From Dryas octopetala (taxonomy: Eukaryota > Streptophyta > Magnoliopsida > Rosales > Rosaceae), in NCBI GenBank assembly GCA_963921425.1, contig OY992836.1, forward strand, positions 4,107,825 through 4,171,824: a stretch of DNA of 64,000 nt. The letters are read 5' to 3'. Every line of letters starts with the position of its first letter. The first letter of the stretch is position 1. The notes under the pieces were generated by a model. It was not told the DNA's origin. It was given only the letters and a program-made list of their open reading frames with translations, and ran no database searches. The position numbers and the translations under genes were made by a program. This document shows, piece by piece, positions 11,796 to 25,269 of the stretch.

Positions 11796-12613
11796 TGAAT
11801 AAAAGGGCAATCAACATTCAGATCTTTAGGCTAGGTTAGTGCAAATTTGCAACAAAAAAAAAAAATCAGTTTATATGGTAGGTTGTGCATCCTATGAGGT
11901 GAAAATGGTAATCAATATGCACCAATATCATGTTATTTTAAGTATCAATAAGGCCTAAAACAAAGAAACTTCGTAATCAGAAAAATAAAGAATATAGGCA
12001 CTGACTATCAAATCAAAGACACATTCAATTCCTTTCCAACAGCAGAGTTCCCTTTATACAAGAAACCTCTCTCCATGAGTAAATGTAATATACTAATTTG
12101 CAATATAACCAATGATTCGTATAACACTTCTTCAATGAAAAAATTTGCACTGTCAGACACCAAAGGACAAGAAAATCGTGTCCCACCCATGTCAGACATT
12201 AATTTACTTTGGATGCTTAAAAAGAATTCACATTAATTTACTTAGAAAGAGTGCAGAACCATCAAGGTGTTACGCACTTTTGTCAAGAAACTACAAAGGG
12301 TTATTATTTCACAATTATTTTGATTTCGATACAGATGGTTCTTTCACAAGCAAAAAAATGCTTAAAAGAAATAGATCTTTATACAAATTAAAAAAATATA
12401 TATTGGCTAGTCACATGTCCAGATTTTGGAAGTTGACATCTCAGACACCCCAGTGATCATGACAGATGGCACTCATGTCTGTGTCCACAAATCATAGAAT
12501 ATAACGAGTTATTACAAAATACAATTGATTCTCCAGTACGTATTACCTTAGTTATTTAGAGAGACATCAACAAAAAGCTGAGAGAGAAATGCAAAAAAAA
12601 AATTATAGTTTCT
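11796..12613. other. Non-coding DNA of the ASG2-like locus, no exon recognised
   Basis: AT-rich sequence. Open frames here are short and show no family resemblance. Confidence 0.4.
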
Positions 12614-12664
12614 TTATTTTTGGGCTGCCGTAGCAAATTCTAAAGCTACTTTATGTTTGGCCAA
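12614..12664 (-). pseudogene. ASG2: ASG2-like gene, TPR-region exon remnant
   Basis: After a good acceptor (TTTTCTTGCAG) the minus strand reads LAKHKVALEFATAAQ, matching the TPR helix LGKHKEALxFAxAAQ of plant ASG2/WDTC1-like proteins. The frame stops right after this block, where the family continues, so this exon is damaged or truncated. It lies between the upstream exons (36.8-38.1 kb) and the downstream WD40 exon (10.2 kb), in the expected transcript order. Confidence 0.55.
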
Positions 12665-12847
12665 CTGCAAGAAAATAGCAATTACCAACCAAAAAATGCT
12701 TAACCAACACCAAGACAGGTCCAACCTCATCACAGTTTCATCATTTCAGTCACAAATGAACAAATAGTTCCTTAGCATTAGGAAAAAAATCTAGGTCCTG
12801 ATCGATGAGAACAACAAAACTGGTTGGTCTATGCTAAATTTCATGAA

Positions 12848-12942
12848 TAATTTTATAAACCCAAGCTGACAAAATTTTAGAGTATAAGCACCATATGTTG
12901 CATAAGTTTGCCATTTATACAGTGGCAGAGCTCACAGGACCT
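12848..12942. repeat. Local duplication copy B, first segment
   Basis: The segment matches window bases 1-73 and 4416-4440. It shows the site into which the copia element at 74-4415 inserted in copy A, unoccupied here (TTATACAGTGGCAG). Confidence 0.8.
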
Positions 12943-13379
12943 TGTTGGAGTACGTTGTACTTTGACACAACCTGTTGTGGTCTCATAGTTGCCTAAGGGT
13001 TTTGTGGCCTAAGTAAAGATCAGGAGTTCAATTAGAATTATACCTTGAAGCCTACATGGATTTATGTGTTTTTGGTTTACTAAGGCTAAAGGGATTCTTT
13101 TTACTTAGAGGACAATGAATTAGAGTCCTTGGCTAATATGGTTATCCTATGAGTTCAGTTATGGGTTAGACTCATAGGTTGCCACTCTATATAAAGTCGA
13201 GAGATCACCTTGCACACAAACAATCACAATTTAGTTTACTCCCCATCAAGTAATTTGTGCTAAAGGTCGATCTGTAAGTGCAAGGAAGATTCGTGACTCT
13301 CAGTCATCGATGGATGCAGCTGTGGTGCTGTGGTAAACTCAGGTATGTGTTTTATTTATATAAGTTACTAAAGTTAACA
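12943..13379 (+). repeat. 5' LTR of the 12.9-25.3 kb copia element
   Basis: A 437-bp LTR with TG...CA ends, followed at once by the tRNA-Met type primer site. Confidence 0.92.
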
Positions 13380-14830
13380 TGTGGTATCAGAGCATGGCTT
13401 GTATGATTAAAACCTAAAAGAAACATATCTTGCCTAATTGTTAGCACACTCTATTAAACGATTAGGGTTAATCTGGAGAATATATATATATATAAAGGAT
13501 TAATTATATGCAGAAGATCACTTGTTTATATATATGATTGATCCATGTGTAATCAATGATTGATGTTGATGTGAGAATTAAGTTTTCTTGCACTAACAGT
13601 TTTCATCTGCTAGAAGTTTTCTATGATTTTATATTCAAGTGTTTGTTATCACTACAACAATGAAGTTAATAGACAACGGTGAAAAACCGTTGTCTATTTA
13701 CCCAAAATTCCGTCGTCTAGGCGAGTAACGACTATAGTATATTTAGACAACGGTAAAAACCCGTTGTCTAAATGGATTAATACAACAGTTATAATTTAAA
13801 ACTGTTGTCTAGTATCCACCAAAATGCCCAATATTCATCTTAAACAGTTGTGTTGAAACCCAATACACAACGTTTACAGATACAAAACAATTGTATTAGT
13901 AAAGATTAGACAATACTTATATGATATAAATGTTGTCCAAAGTATTATTAAACATCCGTTTTAAGAAATACCGTTGCATAATTAAGTATAAAACCGGCAT
14001 GATGTTTGTACATAAGAAACTCAACAACAGTTTTTACTAAAACATGTTATTTTAATTACTTATACATATCATTTTATATCTTAAAACCGTTGGGTAATCA
14101 TTTTTTCCACAACTTTTTTTAACTATATGTGATGTTAAGTTATGTGTTTGACAAGTAATTTTTTTTCAAAAATGTTGTATAGATAGATGATACACATCAA
14201 TTTTTTGGTTAATCGTTTTAACTGTTGTTAGTAGGTGTTTTATACAATGGTTATTTAACTAAAACCGTTGTCTATGATTAATTAACATAATTTTTTTAAA
14301 GTTAAAACTGTTGTTTGTTTGATTCACATTTTAATATCCCTGCTTACATCCAATTGAATCCCCATTAATTCCCTGCTTGCATATCCAATTGGAATTAAAT
14401 CCCACTAAATCCCTGCTTGTTGCATCCAAAGTAATCCACAAATATTGGTAACTCAAAAAGATCCATGAATTCATTAAATTGGAATTGGAGTTTACAAAGT
14501 CGATCATGATAACAAACCCATTCACACATTCCTTGCCAATTAATGTACAGCCCAAAAAATTATAAGTAACTTGATAACTACAAAAAGTACTTGTTGATTA
14601 CAAAAACTATAAAGCTAGGGATGACATGGTCTAACCTAAGTAATCGTGCAAAGTCAGCCATATAAATACCAAAATATCTGACTTTGCAAGATTAGCTAGT
14701 CAATGAACTGCTCCCATCATAATATTGCATGTCTACACAGCCTAGCCAGTTAGCTATACAAAATATTTACCAAAAAATGCTTGTTAAACCCAGCCAGCAG
14801 ATTTAGGGAAGTGAGGAGTACGTATTGGAT

Positions 14831-17800
14831 CTACATATAGCGCACCAGAAAACCTGCCCATTCAGCGCGTACTTCATCAATCTGGTCCTGTGAGTAGGTG
14901 TTGTCCTTTCTCCTTTCCCACTGAAATTAACCATGGAGTAACAAAGGGATTAATATAAGGGAATACACCAATAAGAAATTCAACATTTTTGTTTAAATAA
15001 CCTTTTTTTTTAAGTAATTGAATGAATCAATAAAAAAAAGGAGCAGGAGAAACCCCTGAACCAAAGAACAAACATACAAAGCAAGAACAAACCATCAAAA
15101 TAATGATCTAAGTGACTTAAAAAACAATTAACCTGCCATAACCATCAAGTTAATCATCAACCATCAAATTAATGATCTAATTGACTTAAAAAACAATTAA
15201 CCTGTCATAACCATCAAGTTAATCCATCATCATCATAATTAACAAGGGTTTTTACACAATTGATCCAAACCACATTTTAAACAAAATGAAACATGTCCTA
15301 AGTGTAATGAGGTTGCAGCCAAACCATCATGTTATCATGACACTATGAAACATGCACACTGTAACACATGCAGTATACCAACATTCAACATTCAAACCTG
15401 GGCAAAGTTTAGTAGACAGCAGGAAATTGTTCAAAGGTCTATTTTGATTTGGTAAGATTGAAATAATTCTAGCATGCAAGCTTAATTAGATGAAAGAGCT
15501 TAATTCCACTTATGACGACTACACAAAAAAAGTGAACCCCAATATCTGTTCAGAAGTTACAAAAATTCAGGAAATTTGCTAGCCAATTAATCAATTTCAT
15601 CAAAGTGCAAGTCACCAATCAATTGGTCAACATGACAAAACAAACAGGCTAAATCTAAGCATAGGTCCAAGAAAAGAGTTGCATGACCCAAAGAAAGGTG
15701 AGATTTTCAAAAATAAACTATCAAAGGTGTACAACAACTCAACAAATGATAAGCATATGTAAAATGAGTAACCTAAATACACCAAAGAAAAAAAATCAAA
15801 AATAAAAGAGAACAAGCGACTTCCAAATCACAAGGCAATTCAAATAACAAGAGCCACTGAGGAATACACATGCTTTTCTTGGATGTATAGATACATATGA
15901 ATATATATATATGGAGGTATGACCTTTCACTTTAAATTCCAAAGGAGATATGGCTTGCTTCGGCACCTTTCCTGCAGGAAAATAACACAAGCTAGTCTTG
16001 TGATTTGCTAAAAGAAAAAAAATAAAATAGGGATTGCAGCCGTCAAGATAAAAGAGGAGTGACTCATTTTCTTTCTGCCTTAAGTCTTGATTTTGGAGTG
16101 GTTTGCAGCAAGATGAAAGAGCAGGTTTTCAACAAAGTCATGTGAAAAAAAAAAAAAAAAATAGCAAAACAAAAAAGAGGCAGTCGGCACCTGGAGAAAT
16201 AAATCAAGAACAGGGTCTCTTCTCTTCCCTCCCTGCCGAAACAAAAAAACAGTATGTATTAGAGAATGGGGAAAAAAAAGACAACAAGAAAAAAAAATGG
16301 ATGGAGAAATTATGTCCATTATAAAGAAAAGGAACCTCACTCTTTGAAGTCTCACGTGGAGGACTATGGGGGTATTGAATTCCTTTTGAGTTAGTTGACA
16401 CCTGCAAATTAATAAAAAGGGTCAGCTACTGTTGGTATAAGACAAAGGAAAAGTATGGAAATCCAAAGTCAGCAAAAAGAGGACATGTGAAAGGGATTAA
16501 ACTACCAAAGAAATAAACAAATTATTTCTCTTGCTCCAAGCCCCACGTAGCAATGTTTGCTGCAAGTTTTCTTAGATGCTGCAAAGTCTACAAATACACA
16601 TGGCAAACAAGTTCAAGTCAGCTCAAAAGTAGGTACAAGATCAAGTTAACCCAAAAGAAAATAGTCTAGCTTGCACATGAGACAGCTAGTAAGTGGTTGC
16701 TTTCACCAAATATTTATTTTCTGAACAAAGAGATAAGAAAGCTAGAGAGATCAAAAAGATGCAAAAATAGACATGCGTAAAGTGATCTTGCCTACGCCGA
16801 TTGCTTTGTTATTGTTCTTTGCCTCCAGTCAAAAGGAATTGGCTTGTTTTCAAAATTAGAGGAGAGGGGTTCTTGCTGCTTCCAATTAGTTCAGCCAACT
16901 ATGAAAAAACACACCTAGAGATTCTCTCCTAATTACAAGGCCCCGGATGTTTATTAATAAAAATGTTGTATATCAAGGGATTCAATCTAGTTTTAAAAAA
17001 CTAAAATGCTTTGAGTAACTTAATAGTGATAAACATATACAACTACTCGGTGTTCTGTTTATTATCGACATAAATCATCAAGAAATGGATGTCAATATTC
17101 ATTACCAATGCATACATAGCATGTACAAGAGCAGAACTTTGGTTTTGAGTTTCCTAACACCATCTGGCTTTCATATTAAATTAATAGCCACAATGATGCG
17201 AAACAAATAATATAATGATAGCTCTATACCTGGAAAGCTGCAAGATTTGCAGAAATTTGATTCAAGGCTTGCCCGTTTTGGTCCAGAAGCTCTCCTGTAA
17301 TACCACCAATTGCTGCAGACAGAACAAGCAAATTTTAAAAAACCATTACAACAATTCCTCTCGAAAAGGAAGCTCTAGAATTTAGAACTCCAGAGCATTT
17401 TAATTGCAAAGCAAGCCACTTCCAGTCCGAATGCATAAGATCAGCAGCACACAGTGGCAATACATAAAATTAATATATGTACTTATCTTAACATGAACAT
17501 GTCATTGCAACTTCTATTCAACTAATACTATCATGACAAACCTTTAGGTTATATATACACATACCAAGAAGGTCAATATCTTAAAAAATCCTCCATTTCC
17601 TCATTAGAAACATATGGATGGAGGGCATGTAGAATCCACCCCCAGACAACTACATCAAATATTGTCCAAATATCTAAGCCTAAGTTTTACATTCTTGCAA
17701 ATATTTAAAATTTAAGGAGGGGTGAAATGAAAAGGGGTCACTTTCTTGGTTCTTTGTTGATGTTCTTTTGTGGGGGAGAGGAATAACTTTTGCATTCTAA

Positions 17801-18083
17801 AAAGCTACAGCATTTTTCCTTTTAAAAGCTATTGTCTTCTGATATATCATATATGTGCATGAGGGAGGGAGGGTAATAGCTAGTAATTAAAGTGGGAATA
17901 GGGAACTCCACTCACCTCACTCCTCACTAGGATCCTTATAATGTCTTGATATTTGGATTTAGCTAGTGTTTGGTATGGATGCTTATTGATCATATGCTTG
18001 GACAGTGCAGTGTGCACTCTCAATTTCAGGAACAACGCTTTGGTGTCATGGCTTTAAGGCTCTCTCTCTTGTGAATTGATGTG

Positions 18084-18118
<35 letters not shown>

Positions 18119-19266
18119 GAGTGAGAGTGAGAGAAATTCTTTCACCACTCACTCAGCCCTCTGTCGAACCCATTTTCAAACCTCCAATCCCCAATTGCCT
18201 CTAGATTAGATAGAGATGGAAGAATGTATTTGATTTGATGAGAACAAAGTTGTTCTGTATGTTCCTACAGTACTATACTATTCCAAAACATAATGGGAAG
18301 GAATATTTGACCCAATTTCAACCAAGGCCTCTCTCACTCTATTAGTAAACCTCATTGATTTTAATGATCCATTAATTTGGGAATAAATAATCCTCTGTTC
18401 TTCCTCTCAAACACTCATTATTATGTTGCAAGCACCATTATTTTTCAAGACTGCTGTAAGCTCAAGGATTTCATAGCAAGACATGCATACACACCACTCT
18501 TTGGTCAAAAACTATTTAAACCTGTGCAGAATACTTCCAGAAAGTATATAACCTCACCTTTGTATGAGATGCCATCATCATTGTCCATAGTTATCATTGG
18601 GGGAGCATAGGGAGCAACATTGGGCCGGGCAGCAAAGTGAGAAGGCTTTGCTGAAGTATCAATTACTCTCTCCTGAAAAAAAAAATGCAAAAATAATCCG
18701 TGAGCATTTGGGACAGAGGAAACAGATACACAAACAGAAATTAGAGGGGAAAAAACCCAGAAAACTAAATCACAACTTAGCCCAAAAAAAAATTAAAAAA
18801 ATTCACAAGATAACCATCACACCAAAGAAAAAAAAAACCCAGCAAACAAAAATACAAAACCCCCAAAATTAAAACATCTAAACCGAAATTTAAACAAAAA
18901 AGGAGAAGAAAACCCTAACTTTGAAGAAGAACCTAATCAGGAAATAGACAGAAAGATAAGTAAAACCCAATGAAACTTCAACACGGTGGAAGAACAACTG
19001 TAGTAGAGGAAACAACACTGCTGCTCCAGCTTGATTCGCGCAAAAACACACAAACCCAGATGGAATTACCAACAAGCGAAGCTCAAAACTTACCGCCGGG
19101 GCCAAGACTAGAACATTGAAACCTGCCAGAGGATTGACCTTCCACTCCGTGAGCTTTTCGTGTATCTGATTGCGAATCTTACCTTAATCTTGAAGTGGGT
19201 ATCAAAATCCCTAATTTTTTTGGGGTTTTCTGGAAGTGGGAATGAAATCTGTTTAATTGTAATCAT
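14831..19266 (-). CDS. Transposon-borne five-exon gene, family not recognised; minus-strand exons 19266-19183, 18672-18558, 17312-17230, 16401-16336, 14920-14831
   Basis: The five segments are bounded by canonical donors (AAG/GTAAGA, AAAG/GTGAGG, CCAG/GTATAG, GAG/GTTCC) and acceptors (TTTCAG, CTGCAG, TTGCAG, TTTCAG). Phases are 0, 1, 0, 0, and the joined frame is 146 codons from ATG to TAG. Readable blocks are HFAARPNVAPYAPPMITMDN, IGGITGELLDQNGQAL, NQISANLAAFQ, GIQYPHSPPRETSKSE and the C-terminal DQIDEVRAEWAGFLVRYM. The second and third exons read like a conserved eukaryotic protein, but I cannot name the family. It may be a captured host gene (Pack-CACTA) or a tnpA-like accessory protein. 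The first exon is the least certain. Further exons could lie between these. No transcript evidence is available here. Confidence 0.5.
18086..18132. repeat. GA microsatellite
   Basis: An uninterrupted (GA)n run followed by GTGAGA repeats, inside the CACTA element. Confidence 0.9.
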
Positions 19267-20438
19267 GGTGGCTAAAATGAAGAAGAGAAATGAGACAGAG
19301 ACAGAGATAGAGACATAGAGAGTTTGGCTGGACTAGGAGGAGGGGGTGCGACAGGACAGAGAGAGTTTGATAGTAGTAGAGAGAGAGAGAGAGAGAGCAG
19401 ATCGAGAGGTTTGAGAAGGAGAGGGATTTCGACTGAGTGACAGAGGTAATGTGAAAATATAAGGAATGGGACATTACACAACCGGCCTAAGCTACAGTAA
19501 TTTTTTTAATGAAATCACTGTACACCGGTTTTTTATAAATCTCTCGCTTACACAATGCTTAAAAATTAAAAACGTTGTTTAGACAAAACATAAACAGTCA
19601 ACGGCCCAAAAATCATGAGATTTCATGTATTAAGACAACAGTTTTTTAAAAAACCGTTATGCTTTGAAACTACACAACAGTTTTAACAAAACCGTTATCT
19701 ATTAAGTGTTGTCTATTTACATTATTGTAGTAGTGTATATCATGTAAAATTTAATTAAAACTTCTCGTTGCTGTTTTGGGGTTTAGACACTACGGTTTCT
19801 CATGTCACAAGTAACAAACCCTAAAACCAAAAGGCTATAAAGTTTGATCAATTAAACTATTTGAATTCATTTTTCAACTATATGTTTGTATGTATTAGAT
19901 ATATTTGATCTCAAGTTTTATTATCAAATATATATCGATCTGAAGGTTGTGATCAATGTTTTAGGGTTTTTGGACCAATTAAGCAAGCCTCTCGCGACTT
20001 ATTTGGTTTAAAAAGGCCCTAAACAAAGGTGTATTGATCAAATTGCATTATCAATACATGACAGGTGAAGTAATTTTCTGTCCATAGATGATTATTACTT
20101 CATCATGGTCAGTATGATTATGGCTAGCATAGAAAATAAAACTATATAGGCTATTAAAGGGTCTCTTTCTATACATAGATGTATGATGTTCTTTATAAAG
20201 CTAGATTATGTAGTTTTATGATCTAGTGCTACAACATTGTTTACTCTCAGCCTATAGGTGTGAGTTAATTGTGTACGTTTATAAGGCTTTTCTTGGGGAT
20301 TAAGTTTAATAATTAAATTAAATTTTCAGTTGTGAATTCCTCCGCTATCAATATTCTATTGAACCCCTAAATGATAACAATTTTAAGAAGTGGAATCGAG
20401 ATTTGGAGATTACTTTAGTTCTCTTAGATCATGACTTA

Positions 20439-21095
20439 GGGCCAGTTTGGTATTGCTGTGTGAAAAAACAGCTCTGAGGTAAAACAGCTGTGAAGTAAAG
20501 TCAGCTGTAAAGTAAAGCAGCTGAGTGTTTGGTAAAGTATGTTTTCAAAAGTGCTGTGAGTGCAAAAAACAATATCAAAGTGTTTGGTAAATGTTAATGT
20601 AAAAGTGCTGTGACTGTGTATAATTACTATAATAGACATGATACTAAAAGTGTCTTTCACTTATTTGTTTGGGAAAAATAAAATGTTTTTTACTTGTTTT
20701 TTAAATTTTTGGCTACAAATTTTTATTAGCATTAATTTTTCTAAGAACAACATTATTAAATAAGTATGTGTATTATTTTTTTAGATATATTATAATTTTA
20801 ATCGTGCAAATAAAATATCATAATTAATTATCACAATATAAAATATAACTAACAATGGACATATAGAAATTAATGAGGATATTATGGGTAAAATAAAATA
20901 TTCATTGTTACTGTGATTCACTGCAGCTTTCAAAAGTACCTAGAAACCTGCTTTCTGTTTTTGTTGTGGAGAGTTGAGAATTGTAGGAAAAAGCAGTTTT
21001 TAATTTTTTTACCAAACACCAAAACTGCTGTAAGTGATTGAGAATTGTCATCCACATCAGCTTTTGGGTCTTCTACCGCAATCCCAAACGGGGCC
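20439..21095. mobile_element. PIF/Harbinger (Tourist-like) MITE inserted in the copia gag remnant
   Basis: The left end GGGCCAGTTTGGTATTGCTG is mirrored by the right end (reverse complement GGCCCCGTTTGGGATTGCGG). The 3-bp target duplication TTA lies on both sides (20436-20438 and 21096-21098), as in PIF/Harbinger elements. It is 657 bp and has no transposase. Confidence 0.85.
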
Positions 21096-24000
21096 TTAGC
21101 TGTGGTCAAGGACGGTTTTTCCATTATGGATTCCAAATTTTACTTTGTGCGCGGCTGAACTATTAGGTATCTATGAATTATATATGGAGTCTTGGTTTAA
21201 TTGATATATAATTTATACATATCAGTTTCTGATTTGGACAAATATATACCTCGTATTCTCGGTTTCCTTCAGATTACATCTATTAGTTTTGTTTCCATGG
21301 TAATAAGTTTGAATACTCTCACATATATTATTCAAAGTTATATATGTAATTATATAATAAATTTCCATGATCAAGCATTGTCCGCAAGTGCAGTTATATT
21401 GCACCAAAAGAAATATACATATATATAAATGTTTGTTATTATCGAAATTTATATAGATCCCATGATTGTATTGGCATGATTGTATCGGCATATGCATGTA
21501 TCCCTTGGCTTTGAATGTATGGTTATCAATTAAACTGCATGCATATTCACGAAATCAGACCATTAATTGTATGCACTCATGATATATATATATATATATA
21601 TATCGAACATATCTATTCATTTGATTGATCTTGCTGCCTTATATATATGTATATATGCTTAAAGTCATGCATATGTGCTATATACATATATATTTAAAGA
21701 TGTAATGTATTTTATTTATTTTTTTATGATGGAAGATCTGAATTTGATTTGATGCATTTATTGAATTAGTATATATATTAAATTTGTACATTAGAACAGA
21801 AAATTAATTAGAGCTTAATTTGTGGGAAATTGCTTAATGTAATATGTATATTGCTTGGTATATGAATGTGTTGAGCCTTAACTGATTCAGTACATGCATG
21901 ACAATGACATATATATATATATATATATAATTAAAGCACTTATCTCTTATGTGCATTCATTATGATTCAGTTTGTAGATAGCTTATATTCATATGAGGAA
22001 GTATCACTTTATGCTAATGTATTTGATCAAGATCGATCGTTTATATGTGTAGAAAGTTTTATATGCACCGTAAGATTCATGTTATGTACATATTACATAT
22101 ATGGCCGTACACCATAATTTATAGATTTACGATATATTGATTTTGATACCGACTTGTACAATGAATTAAAGTTTTAGAAAATCATCAGTTTAATTTTCAT
22201 TGTTGCTATATATAATGTATTGTAAGGGCAGAGAATCATAAGTTTTATATTGCTTATTATTAATATATATATATAAAGGGTTAAATGTATTTGTTAATTT
22301 TATGTATTTAACTAGAAAGTGGGTTAAATGTATTTGTTAATTTTACGGATCATTATTGTTTGTTAGTCACCAAGTGGCCAAACTAGAAAGCTTCATGATT
22401 ATCAAATTAAGTGATAATTAAGTAATTACTCAAGTTTTACAAATGCATATAAATAGACTTAAACCTTGTAAGTTTTAAAGGTTCGAATAACATGGAGTCA
22501 TTTTGTGGAGACATATTTTAAGTCTTAATTTACTGGTTTTTATAACTATAGGAATACATTAAGTACATGGCTACCATATGTATTATTTTTATGAGCAGAT
22601 TATTGATTGTTAAATATTGAACATTTTTTGTTTAGGGGAATTGATGTTGTGCTATTTTGATCAATCCTTATAAACCACAATAATTGTTTTTGTGCTAATT
22701 ACTTTTGCATCAAGGAATAGCAAATGTTTATGTGAAATTAATATAATTTGATAGTTTGTTCACTATTAGCACATTAACAATCTTATTGCAGCGTGATGAA
22801 GGCTCTGCAATCATTTATATGATTATCATATATGGACTGTTTGTTTTTGTTTTTGTGCTTATAGTACGTAGAAATTGGGGGAAGATATATTCATTAAATA
22901 TCTACTTTATAAGTGGCTTTGTGAGACCTTTGATCAGTGCGTGGGAGCTAAAAATTTTGTAAACTTAAGGATTAATGCTCACTTATATATGATTATGAAT
23001 ATAAAGGGGTAACTTGTATGTATCTTATTTAGATTGGTTTTGGATGTCCAAATATAACAAAACCCTTCTGGCTTGGACTATAAAATTAGCAATAAGGAAA
23101 ATAAATCATCACCCGAAAGAGACTTGGGTATCTAAGTATATACTAATCTATGATATATCATGTATTTTTTGCTTCCTATTAAATATTATTATGGATGATT
23201 AATTTTATTGGACAAAACATTGTTTTAGTAGAAGCACTAGCATTAAATGACTTATAATTGACATGTGATCATATACATGAGTTGTGTGATTCTTGATTTG
23301 GCTTATGTGAATTACTTGGATAGAACATTGTTTAATTAGTCTGCACACATATATATAATGATTACAGTTTCATTCAAAATGGAATAGATCTATATTTTCA
23401 AGTGATCTATATTTATTATTTGATTGGTACATTCAATTATATATGTATCGTTTGAATTTCATTATTGGTATATTATCCAAAGATTGAGAAGGAAATTCAT
23501 ACATGAGCTATTTTGTCTTACTGGTTGTTTTTCATGTACGCTACTGTGATAGGTGTTTGGTTCTCTCATTTACTGACATGGGTATTGCTTGGAATTACTT
23601 ACAGCACAAAAGGCACAAAACATTCGATTACATATCTGTTGCATATTTATGATATATTATTCATCCATGGTCAGTAATTATTGTGATCCACTAATTTTAT
23701 TCATGTTATTTGGTCATACATTATATTCTAGAATAACCACCCATCATCTAGAATAATAAAGAAAATAAGGAATCATCACTCAAGAAATATGTCTGATACT
23801 CTTTGAGTCATCATCCGGTCAAAAGGAAGTTTTGGGACTAGTAAGAATAATTGAAGTTATTCTCGCATATTGTTTTGGTGTGCTTATATTCATATTCAGT
23901 CATGAACTCTTCTGCTATAAATTATTATGTTTTCATTGAGATAAGATTCTTATTTGGCTGTTTGGTACTTTTTTTTTCTTGTACCTATAAGAAATTTTGG

Positions 24001-24836
24001 AATACCATATCCATTAAAGAGATTTCTCAGATGCATTGATGTTATAAAGGTACATATTTTTGTTAGGACAGGTATGTTAAGGCTTATGTTATTGCATATT
24101 GCTTGTTTAATCATCAAAACCATTATTCTTTAAGAGTTCTTAAAGTGATACATGAAGTGAATTTTATTATTTGTGAAAGGGTCTCTAGACTTGATAGCCG
24201 ACCCATTGAATAAAGTTGTCCTTAGCTAATTTAGTTTTCTAGAAGGATGTCACCAACATGGGGGTACTATCCAGTTTTCAAGATGCTCTAATTTAGTGGG
24301 AGCTATTTAGTTTTTAATTTGCTAATATTTTGAGTAAGTTATTTGTTTTTGTTTAAGTTGGTGATTCATGGATATGTTTTAAAGTTAAGGAGATACTTAT
24401 GAATAAAAGTTGATGTTCAGCTAAAGAAAGCATGCTATGGTTTGTTTTAATTATCTTTGTTTTTGTTGAATAAAATTCATTAAAGTTTAATGTACTGTTT
24501 CATTAAGTACATAAAGACATTTATTGAAATATAATAAAGGAGGATCTAGTGGAATGATAATATCTTCAGCATTTCCATATGCATTCAAGTAACACATCAG
24601 GAAGATACATTAATCATTCTATTTCCATTGTCTTGTTGGCGTCTCCTGTGGATGTGAGTTCTTGCATACGTAGTTTCTAAAGCCGGATAACGTATTAGTC
24701 CAAAAGTTTTTGAAGCTCTATGTAAGAGGTCTTATTTGACAAGAGGCATGCTAGGAATTTGATTAAGTTGAATTCTGTGCGCACTAAAGGATCACTGCTG
24801 AAGCTACATTGGTACCTATTCGACCAAGTGGGAGAA

Positions 24837-25269
24837 TGTTGGAGTACGTTGTACTACTTGACACAACCTGTTGTGGTCTTATAGTTGCCTAAGGGTTTTG
24901 TGGCCTAAGTAAAGATCATGGGTTCAATTAGAATTATACCTTGAAGCCTATATGGATTTATGTGTTTTTGGTTTACTAAGGCTAAAGGGATTCCTATTAC
25001 TTAGAGGACAATGAATTAGAGTCCTTGGCTAATATGGTTATCCTATGAGTTCAGTTATGGGTTAGACTCATAGGCTGCCACTCTATATAAAGTCGAGATC
25101 CCCTTGCACACAAACAATCACAATTTAGTTTACTCCCCATCAAGTAATTTGTGTTAAAGGTCTGTAAGTGCAAGGAAGATTCTTGACTCTCAATCATCGA
25201 TGGATGCAGCTGTGGTGCTGTGGTAAACTCAGGTATGTGTTTTATTTATATAAGTTACTGAAGTTAACA
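24837..25269 (+). repeat. 3' LTR of the 12.9-25.3 kb copia element
   Basis: A 433-bp partner of 12943-13379 with about a dozen differences. Confidence 0.92.

Larger units (their letters stand above)
13651..19736 (-). mobile_element. CACTA (En/Spm-like) transposon carrying a small gene
   Basis: The ends are CACTACAACAAT at 13651 and ATTATTGTAGTAGTG at 19736, the classic CACTA terminal inverted repeat. They are flanked by the 3-bp target duplication TAT on both sides. Subterminal regions on both sides carry many copies of a short motif around AACCGTTGTCTA in both orientations (for example 13675-13800 and 19600-19715), as expected for transposase binding repeats. No tnpD/tnp2-type transposase was recognised, so the element looks non-autonomous. 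Its interior, minus strand, contains the five-exon candidate gene at 14831-19266. Confidence 0.9.
12943..25269 (+). mobile_element. Ty1/copia-type LTR element, mostly non-coding, host to CACTA and PIF insertions
   Basis: LTRs lie at 12943-13379 and 24837-25269, starting TGTTGGAG and ending GTTAACA. They differ at about 3 percent. The primer site TGGTATCAGAGC begins at 13380, and a copia-style polypurine tract (AAGTGGGAGAA) ends at 24836. Flanks GACCT (12938-12942) and TACCT (25270-25274) are a 5-bp target duplication with one change, and copy A shows the empty site GACCT. A gag-like trace (NNFKKWNRDLEITLVLLDHDL) is readable near 20360-20435, interrupted by a MITE. No other domain of useful length is seen, so the element is broken or non-autonomous. 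Without the CACTA and MITE it is about 5.6 kb. Confidence 0.9.

Noticed and set aside
16529-16589. Possible extra exon in the CACTA-borne gene (reads HLRKLAANIATWGLEQEK)
   Set aside because: It ends in an in-frame stop without a donor and would break the phase-consistent chain; left out.
18890-19481. Minus-strand frames upstream of the CACTA-borne gene
   Set aside because: Low-complexity Ser/Leu strings from CT-rich DNA, and intron read-through; not supported as coding.
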